Assembly: GCA_029834535.1 (NCBI GenBank)
Contig: JAQMWT010000238.1
Span: forward strand, 62,001 to 126,000
Origin: Chrysophaeum taylorii
Lineage: Eukaryota > Sar > Pelagophyceae > Pelagomonadales > Pelagomonadaceae
Length of the DNA stretch: 64,000 nucleotides
Reading direction: 5' to 3'
Both the position numbers and the translations under genes were made by a program. A model generated the notes under the pieces. The model had not been told where the DNA came from. It ran no database searches and saw only the letters and a program-made list of their open reading frames with translations. Within the stretch, counting starts at the first letter, position 1, and each line of letters begins with the position of its first letter. Shown here one piece after another: positions 20,256 to 30,269 of the stretch.

Positions 20256-21170
20256 TCAATCAATCATGTCCTCGAGCACCTCCCCGATCTCTGTGCGGGG
20301 GCGGAAGGTGGTTTTCGCCAGGCGCTCGCGGAAGGCGGCGAGGGAGGGGTGGGTCCACGCGTCCCCAATCTTCTCGCGCGCGCAATCCCAGGAAATGGCG
20401 GCGGCCCGGCCCACGCCCTCACACTTGGCGCCAACCGCCGCGCGCCATTTTGGTGGTGGGTGTTTCTGGGGGGGCTCGAGGACCTCCTTGACCTCCTCGG
20501 GTTCGGCGTCGAGCGCCTCGAGGACGTCGTCCCCGGCCACGGTGCCCGTCTTGACAAGCGTCAAGTCCAGAGCGCAGAGCTTCCCCGGGCCGACCCAAGC
20601 GGGACACTCCCCGAAGCGCGTGTAGGTGATGCCCTGGTCGGTCTTGGCGTAGGTCTCGCGGCACTTGAGGCCGCGCTTCGCCCGGTCGAGGGAAGCCGTC
20701 GAGCCGCGGGCCCCGACACCGACGAGGCGGCGCTTGGGGGTCGGTCGGCCGTCGGGGGAAAGGTAGACGTCGAGGCGCTGGCCCGTGAAGGTGGCGGTCG
20801 AGGGGGCGACGCGGCGGCCGTCGACGACCGCGTCTACGTCCACCGTTCGGCCGTCCTCGCGCAGTTCTTGCCGGACGACGCTCACGTAGTCCGAGGGCTG
20901 CGAGACCTTGCGCTTCCCAAAGGCCGACAGATCGAGGCCGGTCGAAGGATCTTTGTACCGGTACCGTCGCGCGACGGCGGTCGTGCTCTCGTTCACGTCG
21001 CGGCACGTCTCGAGGCCCTCGACGCGCGCGAGGAGTCGCCCCGTGGCGGGGTCCGAGAGCTCGCCCGAGGCGCGCCACACCGAGGTCCGCTCGGGGGTCG
21101 TCCGGAACGCCCGGAACGCCTCGAAATTATTATCGGCGGCGGCAGCCAAGGCGAGCACCACGAACATCAT
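20256..21170 (-). CDS. secreted hypothetical protein, about 304 residues
   Basis: The frame is open to 21587, but that extension is Arg/Pro/Ser-rich and non-protein-like. The ATG at 21170 gives MMFVVLALAAAADN, a plausible signal peptide, so I start there. The mature part has repeated beta-type blocks (WRASGELSDPATGRLLARVEG, FTGQRLDVYLSPDGRP) and four to five cysteines, including LETCRDV, GLKCRETY and GAKCEGVG. It ends in an amphipathic region (PSLAAFRERLAKTTF). No family recognised. Convergent with the gene ending at 20251. Confidence 0.7.
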   Translation of the reverse strand: MMFVVLALAAAADNNFEAFRAFRTTPERTSVWRASGELSDPATGRLLARVEGLETCRDVNESTTAVARRYRYKDPSTGLDLSAFGKRKVSQPSDYVSVVRQELREDGRTVDVDAVVDGRRVAPSTATFTGQRLDVYLSPDGRPTPKRRLVGVGARGSTASLDRAKRGLKCRETYAKTDQGITYTRFGECPAWVGPGKLCALDLTLVKTGTVAGDDVLEALDAEPEEVKEVLEPPQKHPPPKWRAAVGAKCEGVGRAAAISWDCAREKIGDAWTHPSLAAFRERLAKTTFRPRTEIGEVLEDMID

Positions 21171-22573
21171 GAGGGTTTTGTTTTGTGCTTCAATTCGGGG
21201 GGTGGTAAATCTCTGACCTCTTTTCTTGGAACCAAGAGCGACGGCGCCGCGGCTCGACGATGGTGGTCTCGATGGGCATGTTGAACGTCGGCGCTGTGGA
21301 CTTGCGCTGAACGCCGATCGACAGGATGGGTCGACCGCTGGCATGTTGAAGAAGAGTTGCCGCTCAAAACCGTCGTAGAGGCGGCGTGGGGCGACGACGT
21401 CCCTCCCAAAAGACGCCGAAGGCCTCAGAGGAGGAGGACGGCTCGTGACGGTACGTGGGAGCGAACCACGTCGTGGCGAAAACCATCGATGATGGAGGTT
21501 GTAGTGCACAAAAGGCCGCGAAAAGCAAGTTATGTGAGCGCGTCGTGCCCGCCGGTACTCTAGGAGTCTCATACGTAGGAGTCTCATGTACCGATGATGC
21601 GGAGGCTACCGGGACTGAAGACGGTGGCGCCGAATACACCTCTGGTGGTCCAAGAGGAAACGTCCCAAGCGGCAGGGGTGGTTTCCGACGGAACGCGCTG
21701 GTCCGGCGGCGGGCAGCAGCACGGGTTGCGGTTCGTTGAGCGCGGGCAGTGGCAGCCCGTGCAGCAGCAGCAGCTTCGAGTGTTGGACTGCCGCTGCCAA
21801 CTTGTCTAATAGCACTGGATCATCACGCGTGCGGCGGTGGGCTGCGGCTTTGGCGGCATGGCTGCTACGGAAGGGAATTCAGTAAGGCCCGGAAGGAAGA
21901 CCGGGAGAATGCGCAGACTCCCGGACGAAAAAGTAACTAGAGGAGGCCAGGCCGGGGCATGGAATGTAGCGTCATCCAACGCACAGGATGAGGAGGCTTT
22001 TATTATAGGACGTGCGTTTTCTCGGACGCAGAAAGGAGAGTCCCCGGGAAGCAAGCTCCTCTCGTTGAAGCTTTTGGTGGTGCGCGACGCGGGGGAAAAG
22101 ACCGCAATTAGACGAATGGCAACCAACTCGACTCGTCTTGTTAGTTTCATCTTCAGCGTTCCCCGGCCATACCTCGCCCCGCTGCGGCAAAAGAACGAAG
22201 GTTCCAGCAGGCAAGCAAGCAACCAAGCACGCTTCCAACTTGCCTTTGTTTGTGGGGGGGCACTCCAAAAGTGTGACCGTTCCTAAATTAAAAATAGCAA
22301 CGGACCGCATATCGCCTCAATAATAAATAAAAGTTAATTATTCGCTTTCGCAAAGCGAACGGAACCTGGAAAAAAAGATAGGGTTATTATTACTATTATA
22401 AAAAGTGATTGTGAGAAAAGGCACAGTTCTCGAAAAAGGTCCGGTAGGTATATAGCCCACACACCACAAAAAAAAGGATTAATTATCCTTTTGTTGTTTC
22501 ACAACAAAAAAGGGCGGGCGATGGCGATGGAAAAGTTGGTGGTGATGATGATAGCGGCGGCGTGAAATAAAGG
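21171..22573. other. intergenic region upstream of myosin
   Basis: Several frames of 60-150 residues overlap here on both strands with no domain and composition unlike neighbouring genes. An A/T-rich stretch with a small palindrome (CGCTTTCGCAAAGCG near 22344-22358) precedes the myosin start and may hold its promoter. Nothing else was recognised. Confidence 0.4.
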
Positions 22574-25500
22574 ATGAATATTTACGTGAGCAGCGAGGAT
22601 AAGGTATGGGTGAAGGGTCGTATCGCGTCGATGTCGTACGAGGGGGGGAAGCGGTGCCATGTGGTGGTAAACGACGAGACGAAGGAGTGCGTGTTGCCCG
22701 AGGAGCTGATGCTTCAGGAGCCGCAGGCCCTCGAGAAGGTTGAAGATTTGTGCCAGCTCGGGCACGTGCACGAGGCGACGATACTGGACACGATCGAGGC
22801 GCGGTTCGAGAAGGAGATGCCGTACACGGCGGCGGGCGACGTCGTGCTGGCGGTGAACCCGTACAAGTGGTTGAACTTGTACACGAAGGAGATTCAGAGG
22901 GATCACGAGACGCTGACGGCGCGGGAGGCGCACATCTATTCGGTGTCGGCCGCCGCGGCCAAGGGGGCGGCGCGGGGCGAGGACCAGTCGATTCTGGTAT
23001 CGGGCGAGTCTGGCGCGGGAAAAACGGAGACGGTCAAGCTCGTGCTCGCGCACCTCGCGGAGATGGCTCAGCACGGGGATTCGACCAAGGCGATCGTCGA
23101 GCAGGTGGTGCGCGCGGGGCCTTTGCTGGAGTCTTACGGGAACGCGGCGACGCTCCGGAACGGGAACTCGTCGCGGTTCGCCAAGTTCTTGCGGGTGGAG
23201 TTCGAGAGGCAGACGATGGCGATGGAAGGGTCGTGGTGCGAGACGGCGCTGTTGGAGAAGACGAGGGTTGTGGAGCGCGGCGAGGGGGAGAGGAGCTTCC
23301 ACGTGTTTTACGAGATTGGGGGGTCGGGGGCATACCTCGAGCCGCGATGCGGGAGCGCCGCGGCCGACGCGGCTCGCGGGAAGACGGACGCCGAGGCGCG
23401 CGAGCAGATGAAGAACACGCTGGGATGTTTTTTGGACGAGTCTGAAATCGAAGAACTGTTTGCAGCCGTGCGGGCCGTGCTCGCGCTCGGGGACCTCGAG
23501 GTGGATGAGAGTCGTAGTAGTAGTAGTAGTAGTAGTAGTCCGAAGACGACGGAAAAAGTGGCGAAGATGCTCGGCTGCTCGGCCGATTCGCTGCGGTTGG
23601 GTCTGACGTCGCGCGACGTCCGAGGCCACGAAGTTGCGCTCGAGCCGCACCAGTCCGTTGCGGCGAGGGACGCGCTGGCCAAGGAGCTGTACAACCGCAT
23701 CTTCCAGGCGGTGGTTGTGCTGTCGAACGCCTCGACGCAGCAACGCGACGAACGCGGCGTTATCGTGGGGATGTTAGATTTGTTCGGGTTTGAGTTTTAC
23801 TCGACCAAAAACGGCTTCGAGCAACTGTTGATCAATTTTGCCAACGAGCGGCTCCAGCAGCGATTTGTCGCCGACGTCCTCGCCCGCGCCCAGCAGGAAC
23901 TGGTGGCCGAGGGTATTCCGTGGGCGCACGTGGAGTACGACGACAACGCGGAAATTCTGCGGCTTATCGAAGGCCGAGCGGGGCTCGTCGACATCCTGAA
24001 CGAGGAGTGCATCCGCGGCGCTTCCGGGACCGACGCGAATTTCGTCGACAAGCTGTTGGCCTTTCACAAGGGTCACCCGAACCTCGCGACCCCCAAAATC
24101 CGCATGGGGCACGGAGCGTTGCCGTTCTCGATCTCGCACTACGCGGGCACCGTCTTGTACGCGTGCGATCGTTGGGTCGAGACGAACCGCGACGTGCTGC
24201 CCGCGCGGCTCGACGCCGCCATGCTCGCCGGACGCCAGAAGAAGGCTCGCCTCGGCACCCCGGCCTCGATATTCGCCACCTACTCGACAAAAACCGCCAA
24301 AAAGTCCCGCGGATCGCGGCTTTCGACGCACGAAACCGTCGCGTCGAAATTCCGCGCGCAACTCCGCGACCTGATGACGGCGATTTCCGCGACAAAGTGC
24401 CGGTACGTCCGGTGCATCCGGCCCAACGACAAGGCCAAGCCGATGGGGTCGCCCCGCTCCTTCGACCGCGTCGCCGTCGTCGAACAGCTGAGGTGCTGCG
24501 GCGTGCTCTCGGCGCTCCGCGTCTCGCGCGCGGGCTACCCCGACCGCGTTCGCGTTCGCGTCTTCGTGGAGCGCTTCGTCGCGTGCGGGCCATCGCCCTC
24601 CACGACGCTGCGGCGGTGTCGCGAGAACTCCTCCATGACGAGTTCGGCCTCGGCCGACTTTTTGTCCTCGGACGACGCCGACGACCACTTCGAGCTCGAT
24701 CCCCACGTCGTCGTCGCGTCCAAGCCTTGGAAGGCGGCGGCCGAAGCGATCGTCGCGACCATCGGAGCCGCCGTCGCGAATCGCGTCTTTATTGGCAAAA
24801 CCAAAGTCTTTCTGCGCGACGGAGCCATCGACGAGCTCGAGCGCCGCCGCGCGGCCGCCTGCTTCGAGTCGGCCTCCAAGATCCAATCCAAGTTCAGAGG
24901 TTTTAAGGATCGCGACAAATACCTCAAGACGCGCGCGGCCGTGATTCTCCTCCAAGCTCTCGGCCGCCGGCTCCTCGCGAAGCGCCGCGCAAAAGAACTC
25001 CGCCGGTCCGTCAGAGCCTGCAAAGCGATCCAGTCCCTCGCGAGGGGCTACCTCGTGAGGAAAAAAGGCGTCTACGCTCGAGCTCGAAAGGCGACGCTCC
25101 TCATCCAGGTCGCCGCGCGCCTCGTTATCGCCAAAGTAGTCGCCAAGCGCACGCGCGACTTCAAGGCCAAGGGCCGCCGTCTCGACACCCTCACCTCCAA
25201 GCTCCGGGACCTCTCCACCCACCACGTCGAGGACCTTCCAAAAAAAAAAAAGGAAGGCGACGAAAAATCGATCGTCGCGGCCGCCAAGGAGGTCGCGGCC
25301 GACGCCTCCAAGGCCCTCGACGATCTCCGCCACGAGAACGCCGCTCTCCGCGAGCGGTGCGCCGCCGCCGAAGCCCGCGCCGAGGCCTGGCGCGCCGCCA
25401 CCTCCAAATCCAAGCAGCGCGAAGCCCAGCTCCTCGCGATGGTCGACGAAGCGAGGCGCGAGGCCAAAGACGCGCACGACAAGCGACGCAAGGCCTCTGC

Positions 25501-26176
25501 CGCCGCGGCCGCCTCGCAGAACGGCACCGAAGCGGCGAACGCCTACTCCCGCCTCCGCCAGCAGATGCTCAACGCCCACAACATCAATCCCGAGCTCCGG
25601 AAAAGAATTTTGGAGAAGCGCCGCCCCAACCGCTCGGTTACCGTCACCCAGCAGCAACTCCGCGACTTCCGAGCTATGCTCGTCACCAAGGGCCTCGACG
25701 TCCTCAAGCATTCCACCTCGGGCAAGGCCGTCAAGCGCCGCCTCCGCCTCACGGAAACAGGTGCCGAACTCTACTGGGAGCGGACCGACGGACACTCGGC
25801 TCGTTCCAAAGAACTCTTCAAGCTCTCGGAATGCCTCGAAGTCAGAGCCGCCCACGACGTCGACCCCGACTCCAAGGGAAACAAGCTCGTCTGCGGCACC
25901 AAGACCCTCCGCCGCTCCATGGAGGCCAAGAACTGGGCCCTAGCCTTTTCCTTCATCTACTCCGCGCGCACCATCGACCTCCAGCTTCCCTCGGCCCGCG
26001 AGACCAAGGTCGCCATACGTTACTGCAAGGCCCTCGTCCAGGAGGCCCGGGCCAAGGCCCTCCGCGATCTCCTCGAACAGTACGACGAAGAAGACCCCTC
26101 CAACCTCGACCACGAGATTCTCGAGTCCGTCGCCAGTCCGCCGAACATGTCCGACGGTCGCGCCGTCGCATTCTAA
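22574..26176 (+). CDS. unconventional myosin heavy chain with IQ motifs and C-terminal PH-like domain
   Basis: The 1200-residue actin motor is intact. An SH3-like N terminus leads to the P-loop GESGAGKT (residues 144-151), switch I NGNSSRFAKF, switch II DLFGFEFY with GFEQLLINFANERLQQRF, and the actin-binding/converter region (CRYVRCIRPND, VEQLRCCGVLSALRVSRAGYP). About four IQ-type motifs (about 766-855; IQSKFRGFKDRDKY, IQSLARGYLVRKKG) would bind calmodulin-like light chains. A short coiled coil follows, then a PH-like domain (about 1040-1155) with strands around LKHSTSGKAVKRRLRL and the closing AIRYCKALVQEA helix. A Ser run from a (TAG)n repeat lies in loop 1 or near it (23511-23541). A lipid-binding PH tail suggests membrane cargo. 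Single exon. Confidence 0.95.
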   Translation: MNIYVSSEDKVWVKGRIASMSYEGGKRCHVVVNDETKECVLPEELMLQEPQALEKVEDLCQLGHVHEATILDTIEARFEKEMPYTAAGDVVLAVNPYKWLNLYTKEIQRDHETLTAREAHIYSVSAAAAKGAARGEDQSILVSGESGAGKTETVKLVLAHLAEMAQHGDSTKAIVEQVVRAGPLLESYGNAATLRNGNSSRFAKFLRVEFERQTMAMEGSWCETALLEKTRVVERGEGERSFHVFYEIGGSGAYLEPRCGSAAADAARGKTDAEAREQMKNTLGCFLDESEIEELFAAVRAVLALGDLEVDESRSSSSSSSSPKTTEKVAKMLGCSADSLRLGLTSRDVRGHEVALEPHQSVAARDALAKELYNRIFQAVVVLSNASTQQRDERGVIVGMLDLFGFEFYSTKNGFEQLLINFANERLQQRFVADVLARAQQELVAEGIPWAHVEYDDNAEILRLIEGRAGLVDILNEECIRGASGTDANFVDKLLAFHKGHPNLATPKIRMGHGALPFSISHYAGTVLYACDRWVETNRDVLPARLDAAMLAGRQKKARLGTPASIFATYSTKTAKKSRGSRLSTHETVASKFRAQLRDLMTAISATKCRYVRCIRPNDKAKPMGSPRSFDRVAVVEQLRCCGVLSALRVSRAGYPDRVRVRVFVERFVACGPSPSTTLRRCRENSSMTSSASADFLSSDDADDHFELDPHVVVASKPWKAAAEAIVATIGAAVANRVFIGKTKVFLRDGAIDELERRRAAACFESASKIQSKFRGFKDRDKYLKTRAAVILLQALGRRLLAKRRAKELRRSVRACKAIQSLARGYLVRKKGVYARARKATLLIQVAARLVIAKVVAKRTRDFKAKGRRLDTLTSKLRDLSTHHVEDLPKKKKEGDEKSIVAAAKEVAADASKALDDLRHENAALRERCAAAEARAEAWRAATSKSKQREAQLLAMVDEARREAKDAHDKRRKASAAAAASQNGTEAANAYSRLRQQMLNAHNINPELRKRILEKRRPNRSVTVTQQQLRDFRAMLVTKGLDVLKHSTSGKAVKRRLRLTETGAELYWERTDGHSARSKELFKLSECLEVRAAHDVDPDSKGNKLVCGTKTLRRSMEAKNWALAFSFIYSARTIDLQLPSARETKVAIRYCKALVQEARAKALRDLLEQYDEEDPSNLDHEILESVASPPNMSDGRAVAF

Positions 26177-26740
26177 TCTTCTTCTGCTTCTTCTTCTGCT
26201 TCTTCTTCTGCCACTTCTTACGCTCGCGCTTGCGCTTACGCTTGCGCTTACGCTTACGGTTACGGTTACGCTTGCGCTTACGCCCGCCCGCAAAATGATT
26301 CATCATTCGCATCAAAAGCCGGTCGTTCTCATTTTGCCACCTCTCGCGCGTCGACCTGTCTCTTTCTTTCTTTCTTTCTTTCTTCTTTAGGTCCGAGTCT
26401 GACTCTGAGTCTGCCTGCCCCTTCCTGCCTGCCTGCCTGCCTGCCTTTCTTCCTGGGTTATAGCATAGACCTGACCCAATGGCTGCTGCCATTTTCGTCG
26501 CGGCGTACCTACGCGACGGACGCACGCACCTGGTCCTTCCAACCTACCTATTATACCTCGAGGCGCTGGCGAAAGAAAGAAAGAAAGAAATAAAGAAAGA
26601 AAGAAAGAAAGATTACCCGACAGTTCGTTCGTTCGTTCGTTCGTTCGTTCGTTCGCGACGACCAAAGTCATTATTACCTATCTAATATGTCCCTCGACCT
26701 CCGAAGCTTCGATGATGATGATGATGATGATGATAAAAAT
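26177..26740. repeat. cluster of distinct microsatellites
   Basis: Between the myosin stop and the helicase gene lie at least seven simple repeats in about 560 bases: CTTCTTCTG units (from about 26170), CGCTTA/CGGTTA hexamers (26218-26284), TTTC (about 26361-26385), CTGC (about 26418-26450), AAAG (about 26570-26612), GTTC (about 26623-26655) and GAT (about 26708-26732). Long frames across them are repeat artefacts. Confidence 0.9.
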
Positions 26741-26893
26741 GGCGCTCCCTTTCTTACTTTTCGACGCACGTCATTAGTGCGTGCGAGGGCCCTGGTGTGC
26801 GACGCAAAAAACTGCGAAGCTGCTAGACGGAAAAGAAAGAAAACAGTGTTCCGTTCCATTATTATTATCCGTTGGGAAAGCGACACAAACAAA

Positions 26894-28364
26894 ATGGGCG
26901 AGGAAGAAACCCTGAGCTCGGGAGTCGCCAAGCTCGGGACGTCAAGCAACGAGGAGGTGGAGACGTCGTCGGGGGAACGCATGCGCGTGGAACGCGCGTC
27001 GGGTGTCGGGGAGCTTCGCGCGATCAAGGCCTGGGAGGAACTCGAACTGTCCGAGTCGAAGAAGAAGCAACTGCTGCAGGGGGTGTACGGAGCGCGGTTC
27101 GACAAGCCATTCATGATCCAGGAAGCCGCCGTCCCGCTGATCCTCGAGGGGTTTAGCGCAAAGCCGCGCGTCTGCCTGCTGGCGCAGGCCAAGTCGGGAT
27201 CCGGCAAGACAGCAGCTTTCGTCCTAGGAATGCTCCACAACGTCGACCTCAAAGTCGCCGCCCCGCAGGCCGTGTGCGTCTGCCCGACCCGCGAGCTCGC
27301 GCAGCAAAACGCGTCCGTGTGCCGCGACATCGGCAAAACCTTAATCGAAACGGAAGGCCTCGAGGTCGACGTCGTCGTCAGGGCCGGCGGCGGCGATCGG
27401 CGCGCCGAACAGAGGGAATCCCGCCGCCAGACGACGGCCCACGTCGTCGTCGGAACCCCCGGAAAGTTTCTTGAAAAGATACGCCTCAAGCGCCTCGATG
27501 TGGGAAGGGTCACGACCCTCGTCCTCGACGAGGCCGACGAGATGGACGCCAAGGGTTTGCGCGAGACGACGAGAGAAATTCGCGACGCTCTCCCCCGCGA
27601 CCTCCAGGTCCTCTGCTTCTCCGCGACCTACACCCTCGACGGCATCCGCGATATCGAAAAATCCGTCTTCAAGGGCCACCCTTGCGACAAGATATTCGTC
27701 GAAACGAAGGACGACGATCGCGTCGGCCCGCGAGACGACAAGGTCGTCACCATGGTCGACCAGATCCTCCACGTCTGGGTCGACGCGACCCAGCATCCCC
27801 AGGGAAAAGACGGGGTCGTCGAGGACATCTTCGACCTCCTCCAGGCCCAGCAAGCCTATATCTTCGTGAACACTCGCGATCAGGCCAGGAACGCGCAGCG
27901 CTTGCTCCAGTCCAAGGGCTTCAGCACCGTCGTCCTCACGGGCTCGGGCAAGTCCCAGACCGATGGCATGACGGCCGATCAGCGCGATCAAGCCATGGCC
28001 GACTTTCGCGACGGAAAAATCAAGGTCATGATTACTACCAACGTCCTCTCGCGCGGCATCGACGTTACCGGCGTCAACATCGTCATCAACTACGACTTGC
28101 CCGTCGATTTCGAGACCCAACAGGCCGACGTCGAGACCTACGTCCACCGCGTCGGCCGGACCGGTCGCGCGGGGGCGCGAGGCTTCGCGATCAATCTCAT
28201 CAACCCCAGGACCGCCGACCTCGCCAACCTCGAGCGCATCGAGACCTACTGCTTCGGCAAGCAGAATCCCCCCTTCTCCAAGATCCTCAAGCTCCCGGAC
28301 GCGACCGACGTCGAGGCCATCAAAGACATGGCGAAAAAACACCTCCTCCTCAAACAACAGGACC

Positions 28365-28399
<35 letters not shown>

Positions 28400-28417
28400 C
28401 CGAATGATGTATCATAA
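26894..28417 (+). CDS. DBP5: Dbp5/DDX19-type DEAD-box RNA helicase
   Basis: This ATP-dependent RNA helicase is most like Dbp5/DDX19, which remodels mRNPs at the nuclear pore during mRNA export. Over 507 residues it shows the Q motif region (KPFMIQEAAVPLIL), motif I AQAKSGSGKTAAF (about residue 98), PTRELAQQN, GTPGKF, DEADEMD (motif II), SAT (motif III), VFVNTRDQA-type motif IV, SRGIDVTG (motif V) and HRVGRTGRAG (motif VI). KAWEELELSE before the Q motif and AQAKSGSGKT are Dbp5-like. The frame is open up to 26687 through a GAT microsatellite, but the ATG at 26894 begins the acidic N terminus expected of Dbp5. A CAA repeat adds a poly-Gln tail just before the stop. Confidence 0.9.
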
Positions 28418-28989
28418 GAAGAATGATTTAATTCTTGAGAAACAGAGATTCTGATCGGGCGCCGCCGCCGGCGGCGGCGGCGGCTTTCATTTCTCATCGC
28501 TTGCTTCGTGACTTACTATTACAATAGAGGAAACGCGATCAAAAAAAATCTTCGAGTAAAATCTCGTCGTGGTCCGTGGTTGATTGTGCGAGAGTCTTGG
28601 ACGTATTGTACATTGCGGAAGGAACCTTGGTTTTTTTTCGCGCGACTTCATGCGCATGACGTGTCCCGCTGCCTCCTCCAAATGGCTGGCCATGCACCAC
28701 CACCCGCAGGTCGAAGGGGGGGGGCAAGGCAGAGTCGGCGTGGTCTGGTGCGGGATTTATTTATTGACGTCGTCATAATCAATATTATTACTCCTACTAG
28801 GAAACATATTACTATTATGAATTTTTTGTTTGTTTGTACGACTTGATTGATAAAGCCAAGTTAGTAGATAGTACTATTATTGGAAGTTGCATTTCAAACT
28901 TTTGAAGCACGGCAGTTTCCGTTTAAAGAAAGAAGCGGGCTTGAACACCAGCCACCATCCCGGATTATATTAGAGGGCTCAAATAATAA
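28418..28989. other. intergenic spacer with GC-rich palindromic tract
   Basis: No gene recognised. A GCCGCCGCCGGCGGCGGCGG tract near 28461-28482 could fold as a hairpin shortly downstream of the helicase stop. A/T-rich DNA (28790-28870) precedes the next start. Confidence 0.4.
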
Positions 28990-29862
28990 ATGTTTTGGTG
29001 GTTGGTGGGCGGCGTCGTTGGCGGCGCGACCGCGCAGATCTGCGATGACGACCTGCGGTTGGTCGACGTCGAGGGTGAGGGCAGCTGGAACCTGGATCTG
29101 CCGTACGCGTGTGCCCCCTGGGTCCACGTTGTCGTCGCATCCTCCAGCAACAGCATCGCCGTGGCGTGGTATCTCGTGTCGCGCGAAGAGCGCGAGGCGA
29201 TCAATTGCACGAGGTCCTGTGCTGTGCCCCCCATCGAGGTGCGCACGGGTTTTGGCGTCGTCGGCGAGGCGCGTGATGGCCGAGGTCTCGAGCTGTTTGC
29301 GAGCGACGACAGTTCGAGCATTCGGCCAGTTCTCCTGAGCTCTCGAGGGGTCGTCGTGGGCCACGAGGTCGTGGTTGCCAACTTTACCTCGGGCCTCGGG
29401 GACTTTCCGGCGCCCGAGCACCGAGCCGCGGACCGCGTACCGGTCGGAACGTATTCGTACGCCGAAAATGGCACCGTCTGCCTCGGGCTCGTCCTCGAGC
29501 CAATCGCCGAAAAGTCATCATCCAAGGCAACCAAGCTCAACACGGCGGCCTATGTCACCATCTTGCTCCTCACCGTATTTGTTGCAGGCATGTGGGCGGC
29601 CATTCGCGCCCTCGTCAAGCAGAACAAGATCCGTGATACTACTGATGGAAGCTGGGCGTCCTCCTCGGACGCCTCCGACGAGGTCTTGAACGTTTTAACC
29701 ATCGCCGCCGCCGCGCAACAGGCGCCCTCTTCACCACCACCACCACCACCACTCAAGGAGAGGCCCGCGCCCCTGCGCTTGAGTCCGCGCGGAGCGCGCG
29801 CCGTGGAAACCCTCGATGTCACCGCCTCGGAATCCTCCCTCAACGCAGTGGGGTCTGTCTAG
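28990..29862 (+). CDS. type I membrane protein of unknown function
   Basis: The 290-residue product begins with a signal peptide (MFWWLVGGVVGGATAQIC). An extracellular or lumenal domain of about 170 residues follows, with several cysteines and N-x-S/T sites, then one transmembrane helix (AAYVTILLLTVFVAGMWAAI). A cytosolic tail of about 90 residues contains a proline run (SSPPPPPPLKERPAP) that could bind SH3 or WW domains. No family recognised. The start lies next to A/T-rich DNA, and the GC-rich codon use matches neighbouring genes. Confidence 0.75.
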   Translation: MFWWLVGGVVGGATAQICDDDLRLVDVEGEGSWNLDLPYACAPWVHVVVASSSNSIAVAWYLVSREEREAINCTRSCAVPPIEVRTGFGVVGEARDGRGLELFASDDSSSIRPVLLSSRGVVVGHEVVVANFTSGLGDFPAPEHRAADRVPVGTYSYAENGTVCLGLVLEPIAEKSSSKATKLNTAAYVTILLLTVFVAGMWAAIRALVKQNKIRDTTDGSWASSSDASDEVLNVLTIAAAAQQAPSSPPPPPPLKERPAPLRLSPRGARAVETLDVTASESSLNAVGSV

Positions 29863-30149
29863 GGCCGTACCTTTCTTCTGTTCTGTGCGCCGTGTGATTT
29901 TATTATCTACACGCATTCCCTCCCTCCTTCCCTCCCTTCCCCCGAATAGAAAAGAACGGAGAAGGACTGAGTACCCGTCGCGGGCCGAAGGTGCAGTACT
30001 ACGATCACAAGATTACAATGATCACAATACGATCACAATTTCTTTCTTTCTTTCGCGACTTATTTTTATCAGCAAGCTCTGTGATGTGTGGTCGTGGTGG
30101 TGGGTCGAGACCGTGCGCTATTCGCGCGCATGAGAGAAGGAACCGCTTT
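29863..30149. other. short intergenic spacer between convergent genes
   Basis: A 287-base gap between the stop of the type I membrane protein and the stop of the TLC-like protein. It contains CCCT/TTTC-type simple sequence (about 29917-29940 and 30041-30056) and no gene. Confidence 0.5.
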
Positions 30150-30229
30150 TTAATGATGTGGTCGAGACATCACCATCGCGGCGTCCTCCGCTACAGAGGC
30201 GGGATTGTTCTTCGTGTCGTTGTTGTTGC

Positions 30230-30269
<40 letters not shown>

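Noticed and set aside
21837-22286. 149-residue plus-strand frame upstream of myosin
   Set aside because: No domain, mixed composition, overlapped by minus-strand frames of similar length.
22499-23743. 414-residue minus-strand frame over the myosin start
   Set aside because: Antisense shadow, His/Arg/Leu-rich, no domain.
26687-26893. N-terminal extension of the helicase gene
   Set aside because: It begins with a GAT microsatellite and has no similarity to Dbp5; the ATG at 26894 gives the expected N terminus.
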